Shown: positions 19,024-30,771 of the stretch, piece by piece
Layout of the letters: every line of letters starts with the position of its first letter
Numbering within the stretch: position 1 is the stretch's first letter
NCBI RefSeq assembly: GCF_000264995.1
Contig: NW_006767438.1
Location: forward strand, 1,866,538 to 1,898,739
DNA from: Punctularia strigosozonata HHB-11173 SS5
Lineage: Eukaryota > Basidiomycota > Agaricomycetes > Corticiales > Punctulariaceae
Length of the DNA: 32,202 bases
Direction: 5' to 3'
The notes under the pieces: model-generated
Database searches by the model: none
Told to the model about the DNA's origin: nothing
The model's input: the letters and a program-made list of their open reading frames with translations, nothing else
Program-made: the position numbers and the translations under genes

Positions 19024-21184
19024 ATGAGCCTAGATAAAGAGAGCGTAGACGCCGTTCTGGAAGTTGCCCAACCCTTTGATCCTGATCGCGTTAACTCGAG
19101 CGGACACCCAGATAGGCTTAGAAGGCACTACTACATCAAGAGTATAACTGGGACTGCTCTTACGATCGATGCTGCGTGGCTTTCGATGTAGGCACCACGT
19201 CAATGTCGGATGGTCTAACGGATCTGTATACTGAAATGTTTTGCGCCAGGGGAAGTTCCCTTGCCGTCGCGTCAGCCAACGGGGGTCCGCCTGGAGTAAG
19301 TACCTGTTATCATGCAGTGCATATCATGTTCGCCAAGTTTGTGCGTAGATTTTATACGAGCTTTTGGCGGCTTGCTTCTATTATATATTCATCAATGCGT
19401 CTTTGGCCGAGCTTGCAAGCTCCATTCCATCTTCAGGAAGCGGTGAGTGTTTCCCTCTGTTTCGCTGGGCAGACTATTGACCGTGCCAATATAGTATACC
19501 ATTACGCCTCGGTCACCCCAGGTCCCCGCTATGGACGGATAAACGGATTCTTTGCGGGGATCATCAATCTCTTCGCCTGGCTCTTCGGCATCGCGTCCTC
19601 TGTCATCATTAACTCCACCCTCGTGCTCGAGATATACCGCCTCCACCACCCCGAGTTCACGATCGAACCGTGGCACATCTTTGTCACCTTCCTGATCTTC
19701 AACACCTCGGTGTGCCTCTTCGTGATATTCTGCAACCGCATCTTTCCCGCGTACCAGTCCTTCGGCGGGATCCTCCTCATGATCTTCGGCGTCATCACCG
19801 TCGTCATCGTGACCGTCATGGCCCCCAAACACGCCAGCAACTCCTTCGTCTGGACTAGATGGTCCAACGTCACCGGATGGTAAAAAGATACCTATTACCG
19901 TCTATCATTCGACTCACACCCACTTGCTCGTAGGCCCGATGGAGTGGCGTTCATCGCCGGCATGCTAAACGGCGCGTTCACGATCGGAACACCCGACGCC
20001 GTCACCCACATGGCGGAGGAAATGCCATCTCCGCGCAAGGACCTCCCCAAGGCCATCGCGCTGCAGCTCGTTTTCGGGACGATCAGCGAGTCGCCCACTG
20101 CTCCGCGCTGATCTCACCTCTGACTCTCCAAACAAAATCATAGTGGCGTTCGTGTTCGCGGTCGCTATCATGTACGGCGTCAACGACTTTGACGCCATCC
20201 TCGACGTGGCGGATCAATTCCCGCTCACGCAGTTCTACGCTCAGGCTACCGGGAGCCGTTCGGCGACTACTGGCTTGCTGATGCTGCTGCTCATTCCGTC
20301 CGTCTTTATCATGCCTGCGACATACGTCCTGGTCAGCCATCGGTCTTCGGCGCTTGCACGGTGTAGATGATGCTCTCATTTACAGGTCGGGAGGACGCTG
20401 TGGACGCTAGCTCGCGACAACGTCGTGCCCTACTCTGCATGGATGTCGCAGACATCTACCGAGCTCAGCTGTCCCGTTCAGGCCACAGTCGTGACGTGTA
20501 CGTCCCCAAAATCCGCATGGGAGACCTCCGGGGAACGTCTGAAACAACTCTCATTCGCCAGACGTCCTTACCACGGCTCTCGGCGCAGTGAGGCTCGGGA
20601 ACTCCACTGCGTTCGGTGATATAGTCGCAAGCTACGTTATATTGACCGCGATGAGGTACGGTCGTCGACGGATATCTTCGCCTGGATCCGTATTCGGACT
20701 GATACGGGTCTTATGTTAGCTATCTCCTCGCTATTCTACCCCACCTTCTCACCGGACGCCGCAACGTACCCATCGGTTCGCATCGGTCCTCATCTCGCAG
20801 AGGTGTCTCACTTACACGTCTCTTTTTCTTCTTCTCTCTCTCTTCGCTTGCGTAGGGCCTTTTTGGATGGGAAGATGGGGATACGCGGTGAACGCGCTGG
20901 CGGTGATATCCATCATCGTCACCAACATATTCTACTGCTTCCCCTTCTCCCTCCCCGTGACCACAGGGCGAGTCGCGCGTCGATTTTTTTTGAGTGTGGT
21001 GCATATCAAAGATGGCTGACGATCATTTTCCAGGACGATGAACTACAACGCTGTGATCCTTGTCGGCCTCCTTGCTCTGACGTACGCATGGTGGCTTATA
21101 CATGGTGTGCGGAACTACGCCGGCCCTCGTATCCCACACCTTGACGAGGCTGGCCATCGACTGAAGTCTATGGAGTTCATTTGA
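19024..21184 (+). CDS. Amino-acid/GABA permease (APC superfamily)
   Basis: Eleven exons: 19024-19187, 19250-19295, 19349-19442, 19495-19879, 19934-20085, 20144-20331, 20386-20497, 20562-20655, 20720-20775, 20856-20967, 21034-21184. Phases close to 517 residues. The family pattern is followed end to end: SITGTALTIDAAWL (TM1), SANGGPPG, ILYELL, ASLAELASSIPSSG, ASVTPGPRYGR, FVWTRWSNVTGW, GAFTIGTPDAVTHMAEE, PRKDLPKAIALQ, FPLTQFYAQATGS, VGRTLWTLARDN, LSCPVQAT, LPHLLTGRRNVP, MNYNAVILVG and a RNYAGPR tail. About 12 membrane segments are expected, in the plasma or vacuolar membrane, importing amino acids or GABA with protons. Introns 5 and 10 fit the family only if their donors are GC (both GCGAGTCGC). 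No break is seen. Confidence 0.88.
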
Positions 21185-21519
21185 GATGCATCGGATGTAG
21201 TTTATGCGCCGTGTTGATGATATATGCGGTCACATTGCCGCGTTTATATACACACGTTCTTCATGAGAAAGCTACCATTTGCGAGCGATTGATTCTGGAC
21301 AAAAGTGGCCGGACTTGTGACGATAATCGTGAGGGGGCCCCTGGGTATCACTAGATCACGCAGGGTTGTACCATTCCAGGGCACCACCACCAATCAAATC
21401 TGGGCGGATGAGCGCCGTTGTGAGACGCCTCCGGTTGAAGCACTCGCTGGTCCAGCAATAAGCCCCGTGCACGCGCATTGAGATCGTTGCTGAACTCACC
21501 TATCAATCGCGGGGTTCCT
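21185..21519. other. Convergent spacer
   Basis: Between the permease stop and the F-box gene stop on the other strand. A minus-strand open frame (21596-21351) overlaps the last exon of the F-box gene and could be an alternative 3' end (it contains GTPRLI followed by a donor-like GTGAGT). I could not support it. Confidence 0.35.
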
Positions 21520-22744
21520 TTATTCTCTCTCAGAAGCGACGTAAGGAACGGCCTCCATTTCCAGTTCCTTGTCAGCGTTTCTCTTGCTGGGATCAAAACG
21601 TGTCCCCTTGTGAACGTTCTCGATGTAAAGGTTCACGCCCTTTAGCGGGGAAAAGTAGTCCATGGCGATCCTCTCCAGTATGTGCGGTATATCCACGTAG
21701 TTCCAGTCGATATTGACGGTGAGATCTCGGAGATGTCGAAAATGGGGGCGCACGAAGTGATCGCTGGCTACATCACAGACGTCTTCGAACCAAGCATAAG
21801 CGCTGGAACGGACGTTGAGCTCCAGTGTTAGGCTCAAACGGAAACGTCGGTTTGAATCGACTTGCGCGAGTGAGAGGGACAGGCAGTCGAGGATTGCAGG
21901 AGTAGGCGAGAGAAAAACCAGCGTCGCTTGGAAGGTTTCGATGAATGGTATGCTATGAAGGTCCAATTGCCCTGCGATGTCGTCAAACGTAAGACAAGGT
22001 CACGCATAGCGTACTGTTCTATACAAGTGCTAGAACACTTACAAGCATCCGCATTGATATTTTCAATATTCACTTCGACGTGTCGTAGGAAGCACAGGTG
22101 GCCAAGGAGTGTGTTCACGACCATGAAATGCTCGAGATCGTGTAGTATTCCCACCTCCAGCCCGTCGAGGTTGAAGAGATCTTTTGCCGAGGCACTAGCT
22201 ACCTCGTCAGAGGGATCTTGTGATGTCACAATTTCGAGAGGATGTCCATCCCAGCGGAGGGTATATACGCCTCAAGGCAAAGACGGCGAAGGTTGGGCAT
22301 ACCCCTGAGTAGAGACCAGAGCCCGACACTCGACATGGAGGATGCAAAGAGGTCGAGAGTTTCCAAGCGAGGAAAGCTCCGGAGCATGTCGCACCAGCGC
22401 TGTGCTTCCTCAGCAGAGCAGCAGTGAAGAAGATCCACGGCCAAGTAGCCCAGGTTCGGGAGGTCAAAGCGTGCGAGGCGCCGAAGCGCGTGCGCGTGGA
22501 GGTCCACCCGTTTTATATGTCTTCCCAGTCGCGGTGACGATGCGAGCACCGCTCCTAGCCGGTCCACATCTTCCTTCGACATGGTGTCTATCGCGTCGAC
22601 GGTCTGTGGAAAGAGATGGAACTGACTTGCAGAGACCCATTGACGACATACCAACGAGCAAGCCCGCAGCGCAGCGACATCGTCATGAAGGTGGTCGATG
22701 ATGTTGTCACAAATCTCTGCAGGAAGACAAGGAGCGCGGCGCAT
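21520..22744 (-). CDS. F-box / leucine-rich-like protein
   Basis: Proposed exons 22744-22269, 22194-22043 and 21971-21520 (introns 74 and 71 nt), 359 residues. The N-terminus is a clear F-box: LPAEICDNIIDHL, LRACSLVCRQWV, HLFPQ (residues ~7-45). Leucine-rich-like strands follow (PRLETLDLFASS, MPNLRRLCLEA, LCFLRHVEVNI, FRHLRDLTVNI). Exon 1 and exon 2 frames are offset by one, so an intron is needed. The donor GTATAT with a CTGAC branch and acceptor GCTAG fits; a 35-nt alternative in the same spot is also in phase. The second intron has a perfect GTAAGT donor and GCAG acceptor. By family, it would link a substrate to an SCF ubiquitin ligase through SKP1. No neighbours suggest a substrate. Confidence 0.78.
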
Positions 22745-24424
22745 TGTGGTCGTGGTAGAGTTTCATAATGACGTGGCAGTGTGCCAGGGTGCTCTCTTAC
22801 GTACATTCGCTGGGCGTGTTGAGACGGTTCACGCAGTGGTGTGTTGCTCACTTTCGAACTATCATTGAATATGGCCCAAGAATGATTATCTGCGTACGTG
22901 CGACATCTATCTCAACGGGCCCGTGATCATGTTGAGGCGAAAATGTACGAAATCCTATGATGCCATGCATCCCGGTGATGTTGACAGCGCGATCTCACCT
23001 GTGTGCCAATACCAACGCTGGGATTTCGGAACGCGTCGTCAGTGGTGGAAATTTCTCGTGGACCTCACGCTATAGAATTACGATCGTCGCATTCCAAAAG
23101 CAACAGCTCTTCGAAGTAATGCCTTGTTTCTGGCTCTTGCTGGCGAGCAGTATGTATGAAGGCATTTCCGGTAGAGACTTCGTGCGCCTGTCCTGCCGGT
23201 TATATGTATCCCATAAGAATATGATGAGTGGCTCCTGTCTAGGTAAAGGAAAGAGAAAGTAACAGATACATGAGCAAGTATACCGGCACGCGAGCAGCAC
23301 CGCCATGTTACCTTTTCGGGCGTGTGAATTACCCCTTTAGGCAGTCGTCTGCGCATGCCCCCCGGTGCACCCCCTGTATCGAGTCCTGCAGGATCAATTC
23401 TCGTCCGACTACCCTCAATCTGCTGTCAATCCCTAATCGCTGCTTAATTCTACCAATTCCACACCGTACGCCTGTCTCTAACGATCTGAATCGCCACCAA
23501 TGTCTAGATCATTCACCTCAAACACAAGATCAGGGCGAAAAAACGCCGACCGTAAAACTTTCTGTTCCTAATTTCTATTTCTTGTTCCGAGATTTTCACC
23601 GCTCCGTGCAGCCTCTAGCCTGATCTGGAGAATCCCAGAACAATGTCATCTCTCAAATTCTCTCCCCTCTTTATTTTCGTCTCTTTGTCATTTCGGACTT
23701 ACCTACCGCTTGTCGGCCGTAGACGCCTCATTGTGATAGGTATGAAATAGGCTTAGAATGCCTTAAGAATGCATCTCATTTTCTCCGAAGTCGATAGGTA
23801 AAGATCTCAAATTCCTAAGTGTGAATTGTGTGATTATCGCCATATCACTTCCTCAACACTTCGACACAATTAGCGCGCTTACCCAGGACGGATTCAAGGT
23901 CTCTGGACTACGAAAATACGATATCTAGGCGTCCCGAGTCGACGCCACTCTGCGGCAATTCCATCTGTCGCCCGGTCGAGCATTCCCACGCGCCTGAATC
24001 CGACATTCCTCTTGCGAATCAAGTACTATTGGGTTACAGGCTTAGATAAATTGATTTTACTATCCAAGGTCCTCACTCAGTTCACCCGGTCACTACCTGA
24101 CCCAACGTTTGGCCCGGAAAATCGGGGGTATTTATTATCTACATTACACGACACGCGTACGTCGCCGAGAATATAGCTAAAGGTTCTTCGCGCATTCCAA
24201 GGCTCCGAAAGGCAAAGAAAGAGATACCCGATAGGCTTCCTTGAAATTATGGCGTTTTGACATCCTGAAGATGACGCATCAATAGGTGCTACACAATACT
24301 CAGAGTGTGGAACAATAAATATCCCTCACCTGCTCTCGTCGGTATAGACGTCTGGACAATGCAATACTTGCTCGTGCCACTGGCTAACAAATAAAACAGA
24401 TGTGTGGCAAAATATTACGCCGCC
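22745..24424. other. Long intergenic region, AT-richer, no gene recognised
   Basis: About 1.7 kb separating two divergently placed F-box-type genes. I find no family motif in either strand: the open frames (up to ~117 codons at 23270-23623) lack splice logic and show irregular composition. No clear inverted or direct repeats were noticed. It may be a degraded gene or old transposon debris, but I cannot show that. Confidence 0.4.
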
Positions 24425-24432
24425 TATATAAG
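24425..24432 (+). promoter_or_regulatory. TATA box
   Basis: TATATAAG lies about 175 bp upstream of the proposed start of the leucine-rich protein. It is further from the ATG than usual, leaving room for a 5' leader that contains a 53-codon upstream ORF starting at 24450. Confidence 0.45.
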
Positions 24433-24605
24433 TGAAGATAGCCCTCACGTATGTCAATCATCAAGAAACTCGTTTCCTTACTCCTTCCAGCCTTCGTGCA
24501 CGCTGCCCTCCCAGACTACTGTGCGTTATCGGTGATTGTGGAGTCTCCGCGACCCGATCTCTTCTTTCAGAATATAGAAGAATCTTCTTCCGTCTCTTGT
24601 CAAAG

Positions 24606-26065
24606 ATGGTGAGCTTATATATATGTCTGTCTAACTGGGAAGAACTGACACTACCGAACATTAGGACACCAAGGCCATCGAACTCGACTTCAAGGCTTTG
24701 GACCTTGCTGAAGCTCGTACTATCTTGAACACATCTTCGCCGAGCAATCTATCTGTCGACGTCCCAGAACTGAAGGATAGTCAGGACATCAATACGCGGT
24801 TGGGGATTATCAAGATTCTTCACCCGTACGCCAGCAGCATCACTTCGTTGAAGTGGGCGTACTCGAGCCCTCGAGACTGTGATGCCCTGCGCATCTTTCT
24901 ACGCCGGCCCTTTCCGCTTTTACAGTCGCTGATCATACAAGATTGCCGGCCAAGCACACTTAACGGAAACCCATTGGTCCCAGAACTGCCTGTTGACGAC
25001 GGTTCTCCTCAGGTCGACATTCCGAAGCATCATCTCGGTCTCGAGGGGATCCCTATAGATATCACCCAGCTGCGTGTTGACGACATCGGCAGCTGCTCTT
25101 TACAGGGACTGTTCCCTTCGTTGGACCAACAATCGATGCCTCGCCTACGATATCTGTGTCTATTCGCGCATTCTCGTTCCCCGTACCGCGATACAGAGCC
25201 ACATCCTATACCGGAACGCGAAATCGTGGTCGGATCACTTTGTCAACTGAAGATACACGGGCTCCACTGGTCACGGCCCGCAGGAATCTTGGCACGCCTG
25301 GCACTTCCGGAATCTTGCAAGCTCGATATAGTCACGCATACCACCGTGGACACGAGCAATTCGTTGCATGTGGCCCTCGAAGCGCTGCTAAGCCAGATCC
25401 AGCCTCGGCACATATCGTCGTTGTGGCGCACTAGTACTGGCCCGGAGCTTTCGATCGCCATGGACGCCTGGTACATAACGATCAGTGACAGTGCTGATGT
25501 CGAGACCGAAGCTTCGAGTCCGCCGTGGACGTGGCGAGTGCATATCAGCACGACTCGGTCGGATAGGGCTCGCAACCTGTATCTCGAACGCGCGATCCTT
25601 AGAGTTATCGCGGAGTCTGGCCTCATCATTACCCGTGCTAACGATCGTCTCGCGGTGAGAAAACTCGACCTTGCGGTACAGACGAGGGACCTAAGATCAT
25701 GGAGAAATGCCTTGCGAACCTATTTTCCGTGCCTCACAGAATTGAAGACGACCGGGACGCCTCGGCTATCCAGCGACGACGGCTCTGAAGGGCGGCTTCT
25801 TCCGCTGTACGCAGCCCTCATCTACCTACCTACCAAGGACGGCGGCGGCATCGTTTGTCCTCAGCTACACCATCTTACCGTGAACAGCTGCACGACTCAA
25901 GATATAGGCCGGGTGACGACGATAGTGCTCTCGAGAGGTCGAGCCGGGTTCAAATTGACGCTGGTAGGACATCCCGATTTGGACGTCGCCGGAGAAGGTA
26001 TCGGTCCGTTGAAGGATCTCGTAGGGAACGGGATCTGCGTTAAAATAGAAAATAAGCATTCGTAG
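24606..26065 (+). CDS. Leucine-rich F-box-type protein, no F-box seen
   Basis: Exon 2 runs 24665-26065 without a stop and codes for 466 residues. Its only in-frame ATGs lie deep inside (first near 25136). Just upstream, ATG at 24606-24608 is followed at once by a good donor (GTGAGC) and a 56-nt intron ending CATTAG, in phase 0. The first coding exon is therefore probably the start codon alone, and the protein 467 residues (MDTKAIELDFKALD). The body has spaced leucine-rich strands (ITSLKWAY, FPLLQSLIIQDC, MPRLRYLCLFAH, SLCQLKIHGL, CLTELKTTG, QLHHLTVNSC), as in the C-terminal parts of Agaricomycete F-box proteins. No F-box is recognisable at the N-terminus, so a longer 5' end is possible. No transmembrane segment is seen. 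Function is unknown. Confidence 0.7.
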
Positions 26066-27026
26066 CAACCCTACAGCTGTGGCTTAGCGTTATGCAGTGA
26101 TAGGACAAGTTCCTGATTGTGGATCTATACAAGGCGGGCGAGGGGGAAAATCTTGTGCGCATCTTGCGAAAAGGCTTCTTACAACGTGGGTGACTACAGG
26201 ATATTCCTCGTAGCGATCAATTGGCCAATCGATCCGCCGTATGCACGGCTATGAAGAATCGGCATTGGCGAGGATATTTCTTTCGTCACAATGGCATAGT
26301 CCATTGCTAGGTGGTAATCGTGAATACGTAACGATAGCTGGTGTGGAATTGAATGCTGGCCCTACGGCCAATATCAAAGGACCGAGCTGGAGTGTCCGAC
26401 CTTGCTCGCTGCGGCCGCCCCAACCTCCCCGCAAACGTCTTACCCCTCGCCCAAAACATCCGAACCGCCGTCTCAAGCCCGTACCAAGAGGATCGCAACA
26501 TCCAATAAGCCGAACAAGTCGCACCTCTAAACCCGCTCCCATCGTGGCTCGAACGCGCACGTTCCGTGCTTTGCCTCCGCTTTGAGCCAGTGAGCTCGCC
26601 ATCGCGATCAGATTGGATGGCCGAGTGTGGTCGCCAAGAGCGCGCGAGCCAACCACAGGCCGGAGTTAGACCGGGCGTTCCCATCTCCCGTCCCCCGTCC
26701 CCCGCCCGAATCTTTTATATATGTACCCAACGCCGCCGCAGCGATGTTTCCTCTCCCGCTTCACCCGCTTTCTGCTCGCCACCGCCGTCCGTCGCGTCTC
26801 GACGGAGCGTCCACGACCGAACCCGACGACGACAAAGACGTAGAGGATAGTTCCTGGGACTCACCGGCGGCTCTCATCGGGCCTCCGCTTTATCCTATCT
26901 CTCAAGAGAACGGAGAAGTTTTTCGGAGCTCCATACGAGACCAACACGGACGGAGCGTGACGTCGAGCCCGATCGCCCCTCTCTCGCACCTTTCTCTATC
27001 CCGCCCGCCCTTTGCCACCGCCCGCG
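26066..27026. other. Intergenic region and long 5' leader of the DUF1275 gene
   Basis: A TATA-like TTTTATATATG lies at about 26712-26722. The first ATG after it (26743) opens a frame that runs over the DUF1275 start in another frame, so it may be an upstream ORF. The part before 26700 has open frames on both strands without family motifs. Confidence 0.4.
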
Positions 27027-28296
27027 ATGAGCACCGCGCTCCCCGCGCCCGCGTCGTCCAAGACGTCCAGCACATCCTACGAACAACGACATGGCCGCTT
27101 CACCGTCGCCGGCGCCAAAGCCTACCTCTCGGAGAACGTCAACCCCGATCTATCGACGTACCCGCTCGCCGCGTACTGCTTCATGACCGGCTACATGTGC
27201 GTTTTTTTCCCCCAATGTTTCTTCTTCTTCTTTTTTTTCGTAAACTGACGACGGATTTCGTTGGTTGTCCCTTCCTCGTTAGCGACATCCTCTCCTTCTC
27301 CGCCATCTTCCTCTGGTGCGGGTTCCAAACCGGCAACTCGGCCCAGCTCGCCATCGCCCTCGCCCGGCTCTTCCAAACCCAGCCCGACGGGTCGCACGAC
27401 ACCTCCTTCCGCCTGCCCGACCGCTTCGCGCTCTGCTCGCTGCTCTCCTTCGTCGCCGGCGCCTTCGTCGGGCGCGTCGGCGACAAGATGGGCGCGAAGA
27501 CGCGCGGGTGGCTCGCGCTCGGCACGGCGCTGCAGGCGCTCATGACGATGGCGGCCAGCGTCGCGATCTGGAAGAGCGGGCAGCTGAGCATCAGCAACGA
27601 GCGCGATCTGCCGGCGTGGAGCGACGTGGACGCGTTCGTGTGCGTCGCGTTCATGAGCGCCAGCCTCGGCTTGCAGGGCATCATGGGCAAGCGCGTCAAC
27701 ACCCAGTTCGCCACCACCAGTTGCGTTTTGCTCGGTTCTCCTCTCTCCTCCTCCTCCTCCTACCTCCTTCCTCTCTCCTCTCCTTCCATTCCTCCCCTCC
27801 TCTCCCTTCGCACTTTTGAAACCTCCGACGCTGAACGCTGAACGCTGACCCCGATCACGCAGTCGTGCTGACCACCGTCTGGTGCGAGCTCATGGCCGAC
27901 CCGAAGCTGTTCCAGTTCCGGTGCATGGTCATCACCCGCGACCACAAGCTCTTCGCCGTCTTCGCCCTCTTCCTCGGCGCCTTCGTCGGCCGCGCCATCC
28001 TCCAGTCCACCTCCGCCGCCGTCACCCTCGGCATCGGCACCGGCATCCGGTTCGTTATCGCCTACCCCCTCCCTTTCTCCCCTTTCTTTCATCCTTCATC
28101 CTTCATCCTTCATCCTTCATCCTTCATCCTTCTTCTTCTTCTTCTTCTTCTTCTTCTTCTTCTCGTGGAAGCGTTCGGCTGCTCACGATTTAGAATTGTT
28201 AGGTTGCTCATCGCGCTCAGCTGGCTCTTCGTCCCCGCCAAAACGGCCCCGACCAAGACCGACGGCGCCAAACCCGGCAGCAAAGCCGGCGCATAA
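27027..28296 (+). CDS. DUF1275 (YoaK-like) membrane protein
   Basis: Exons 27027-27196, 27283-27719, 27863-28049 and 28203-28296; 295 residues; introns GT-AG and in phase. The sequence follows the fungal DUF1275 pattern: PLAAYCFMTGY, DILSFSAIFLWCGFQTGNSAQLAIALA, a linker with DRFALCSLLSFVAGAFVGRVGDK, GWLALGTALQALMTMAA, SLGLQGIMGKRVNTQFATT, VLTTVWCELMADP, FALFLGAFVGRAIL and a short basic tail. About six membrane helices are expected. The family is widespread in bacteria and fungi, and its substrate is unknown. Start ATG 27027 (MSTALPAP) is chosen because it leads straight into the conserved part. Intron 1 has a poly-T/CTT tract and intron 3 a microsatellite. Confidence 0.85.
28087..28165 (+). 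repeat. Microsatellite inside intron 3 of the DUF1275 gene
   Basis: Seven-base CATCCTT units (about six) pass directly into a CTT trinucleotide run of about nine units. It is pyrimidine-only on the plus strand and lies between the GTTCGT donor and the TTAG acceptor. Confidence 0.9.
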
Positions 28297-28639
28297 AACA
28301 GGAAGGCCGATCTACACACATACGTTACATACTATACTTTACGACTCGGGAACAAAAGAACGTCGCTACACGGTTGGACCGAAGATTTTGGCGCGGGCCG
28401 GGGTTAGAGGGGCGGCGCTGGTGCGGGTCGGTCGGGGTTCCGCTTGACGATCGGGTCCGATATGGATACGGGTGCGATGCGGACGCAGGAAGGGAAGGGA
28501 GGTTATAGACATTCGATAGACCGGCTTCCGCGGTGTGGGCGGAGAAGCTGCCTCTTCGAGCATCTTGGCTAACGGTTTGTTTTTTCATCGGGGGTCATGA
28601 CATGTATAGAAAGCATACGATCAGTGGGATAGTGACGCA
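28297..28639. other. 3' region, no gene recognised
   Basis: Sequence downstream of the DUF1275 stop. Short open frames on the minus strand have no motifs. It presumably holds the 3' untranslated region. Confidence 0.4.
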
Positions 28640-29300
28640 TCAATAGACTCTGGAGCCGGTATGTACTTTCCGGTAGCCCGCAAGGTGGTCAGGTTCGGGG
28701 AAGCATCGCTTTAGATACGAGAGCCACTCTGCCGAGTTCGAGACCCCCCATGCTAACGCGTGAGCACCTCGGTCGCATCGGCATCCGGAAGACATCCAGA
28801 TTTTTCGAGGGCGTCCAGGACAGATTGCATATATCGACATGCACACAGTACGTCCATCTGCGGTCTTCTGCCATATCATCGACGGTAACGCAATCCATCA
28901 CATCGACATCAAATTCGCTCATAGAGATGGAGAACTCCCGATGAGGACACCGGAATGTTCTGTACCACGGCCTGTCCGGCGACCGCAGTTCGGAAAGGAC
29001 CTGGGCCAACGGGGGTGCCATACGAAGAGGCATGTATCGCGAGCTTGCAGGACTGTGGGATGATCAGATGCTCCAGAACATAGAAGCGGTGTTCGCTGAT
29101 GCTCATATCCATCAGTGAAGCGAGCGAGACCCGTCGCGCCGGCCTGGGGATAAACTGAGTGTTGCTGAATGAAACCTCCCGACCGCAAAGTTGGCCGCAC
29201 AAATGGAGGCGCTGCAAACGAGCCGCGGGTGCTTGAGCCCTTCGTTGCATTGCAGCCTGTCCTAGTACGGCACCTCGGAAAGTCTGTGATGATCTCACAA
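28640..29300 (-). pseudogene. F-box/leucine-rich protein remnant
   Basis: A frame at 29298-28909 reads LQRLHLCGQL, then SLASLMDMSISE, then LIIPQSCKLAIHAS, which parallels LRYLCLFAH, SLCQLKIHGL and LALPESCKLDIVTH in the leucine-rich protein at 24606-26065. Coding similarity then passes to another frame (from about 29030: PLAQVLSELRS, then EFDVDVMDCVTV, WTYCVHVDICN). The change of frame falls in or near a C-run about 29020. No start, F-box or splice site explains it, so this looks like a decayed gene copy. An intron cannot be strictly ruled out. Confidence 0.5.
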
Positions 29301-29778
29301 CTTTGGCTGGTGCTCACTTCGTCTCGCCGGCATCTCGCTGGCAGAGTGTAGGCTTGACCAAAACATTTGAGACGCCGGTAGACGTATATGTAGCATTCTG
29401 GCTATCTACTAGGAAAATTTTGGACAATTTCAAGGTGATTTGAGAGAGATATAACCCTAATGCAACCCGCATTGCATTTGCACAGTATACTCGGATGCAC
29501 TGTGTGTGCCAAGCCGCACGTATTGGCATGCGGTGCGGCAACCGGTTGTTCCATTATCGGGACCGCGCCGGAAATATACCTCCTCGGAGTGGGATAGCAA
29601 CAGAAGTAATTCACACGTGTCCGCGCTTCGCCAACCTCTGACCGAGTACCTACCTCGTAACGAACTTGGGGTAAATACACCGCACCAAGGTGCGCGCCGA
29701 ATCCGACTCCTAATTTCTTGTTGTATTGAATGTGACATAAAAATACTAGCAGCTCCTGCCAGGCGTGGAATAAGTAGC

Positions 29779-30027
29779 TCAAGGTGGCCGGTGTGAGTAC
29801 CAAGATCCAGTGGAAATGCCATTATAGCCTACTGACATGGATTTTCCAAGCTTGCAGGCGGCCAGCAGGGGCAAGGCGCTCGACTCCATCACCATCATTG
29901 CTGGTCTATCTCTGATGAGGCGGTCCAACAAAAGAGCTCCATCAATTATTTTTACCTGCCGTAAGTATGGCTCCCATATTGGTCCGAGGAACTCGCTCAG
30001 GTCGTCCGTACATCTGTATACAGACAT
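29779..30027 (-). pseudogene. Possible further F-box-type fragment
   Basis: A short minus-strand frame contains LSEFLGPIWEPYLRQVKII, LLLDRLIRDRP and SALPLLAACKLGK, a pattern I associate loosely with the segment after the F-box in these proteins. It lies in the same orientation as the remnant at 29300-28640 and could be its 5' part. The sequence between (about 29770-29300) and that from 30030 to 30590 shows nothing recognisable. Low confidence. Confidence 0.3.
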
Positions 30028-30771
30028 CCGTCATACTTTTTTGAGCCAAAAAAGGCTGTTTCATGCTGCGCTGCATTGGCCGCGGAAGATTCCCTCAGGG
30101 GACAGACACACTGAGGTGACTGCGTATCCTTTTCCGGCCTGCTATCTTAGTCTGGGTCTTCCTGTGCACTATATGCACTCTTTGATCCTGTCTTTCTTGG
30201 TTGATTCTCTATGGAGCGTACCACGCGTGTTTGCGGCTGTTGAGATTCGTTTCAACGATCATTCTGCTCATGCAGCTCTCTCTTCCGTCTGGAGGCGGTC
30301 CATACACATCTGGTTCCATTGTGGGCAGTGCGAATCTACCCTCTTGCGGTATGCGGATTGCTGAGAATATTCCCCTCTGCAACAAAGCGGACGCTACCAT
30401 AGCATTTATAGAACCTGTTATTGAATTTAAGAATTGATTTATTGATCTTGTGTGATGAGGTTGTATTGTCATGAAATAGGTCATCTCGGTTCCCAATTTT
30501 GTCGTGCACCACCGCTCATTCTCACGAAAGGCCTTTCCATAGATTATGTATAAAGGCTGCTTCATCACGCAATTTCTCTGTCCCTTCCCTGGTGAGATGT
30601 CACCGGATCCCCTCTCAAACACGCTACTGGCTGACGGTGAGCTCGTCTCCTTCCGTACGGACTGATTTTGCTCACCAACAGTGGCGAAGAATCTGGCGGC
30701 GACACGTCTGGTGTAGACTTCGTTGATGTGGTGGCCGCATTGTCTCTTCCCACCCCAAAGCACATCTGTGA

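Noticed and set aside
24450-24608. 53-codon frame with signal-peptide-like start (MSIIKKLVSLLLPAF)
   Set aside because: Too short, stops at the proposed donor, and cannot be joined in phase to the long exon. At most it is an upstream ORF.
27181-27819. Long frames opposite and alongside DUF1275 exon 2
   Set aside because: GC-rich third positions create open shadow frames; the family match is only in the annotated frame.
26627-27841. 404-codon plus-strand frame across the DUF1275 gene
   Set aside because: It runs through intron 1 and conserved exons in the wrong frame and ends in low-complexity serine/leucine. Only its 5' part is of interest as a possible upstream ORF.
30209-30763. 184-codon minus-strand frame upstream of the TPR-type gene
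   Set aside because: No recognisable motif or splice context, and irregular composition. It overlaps probable 5' sequence of the plus-strand gene.
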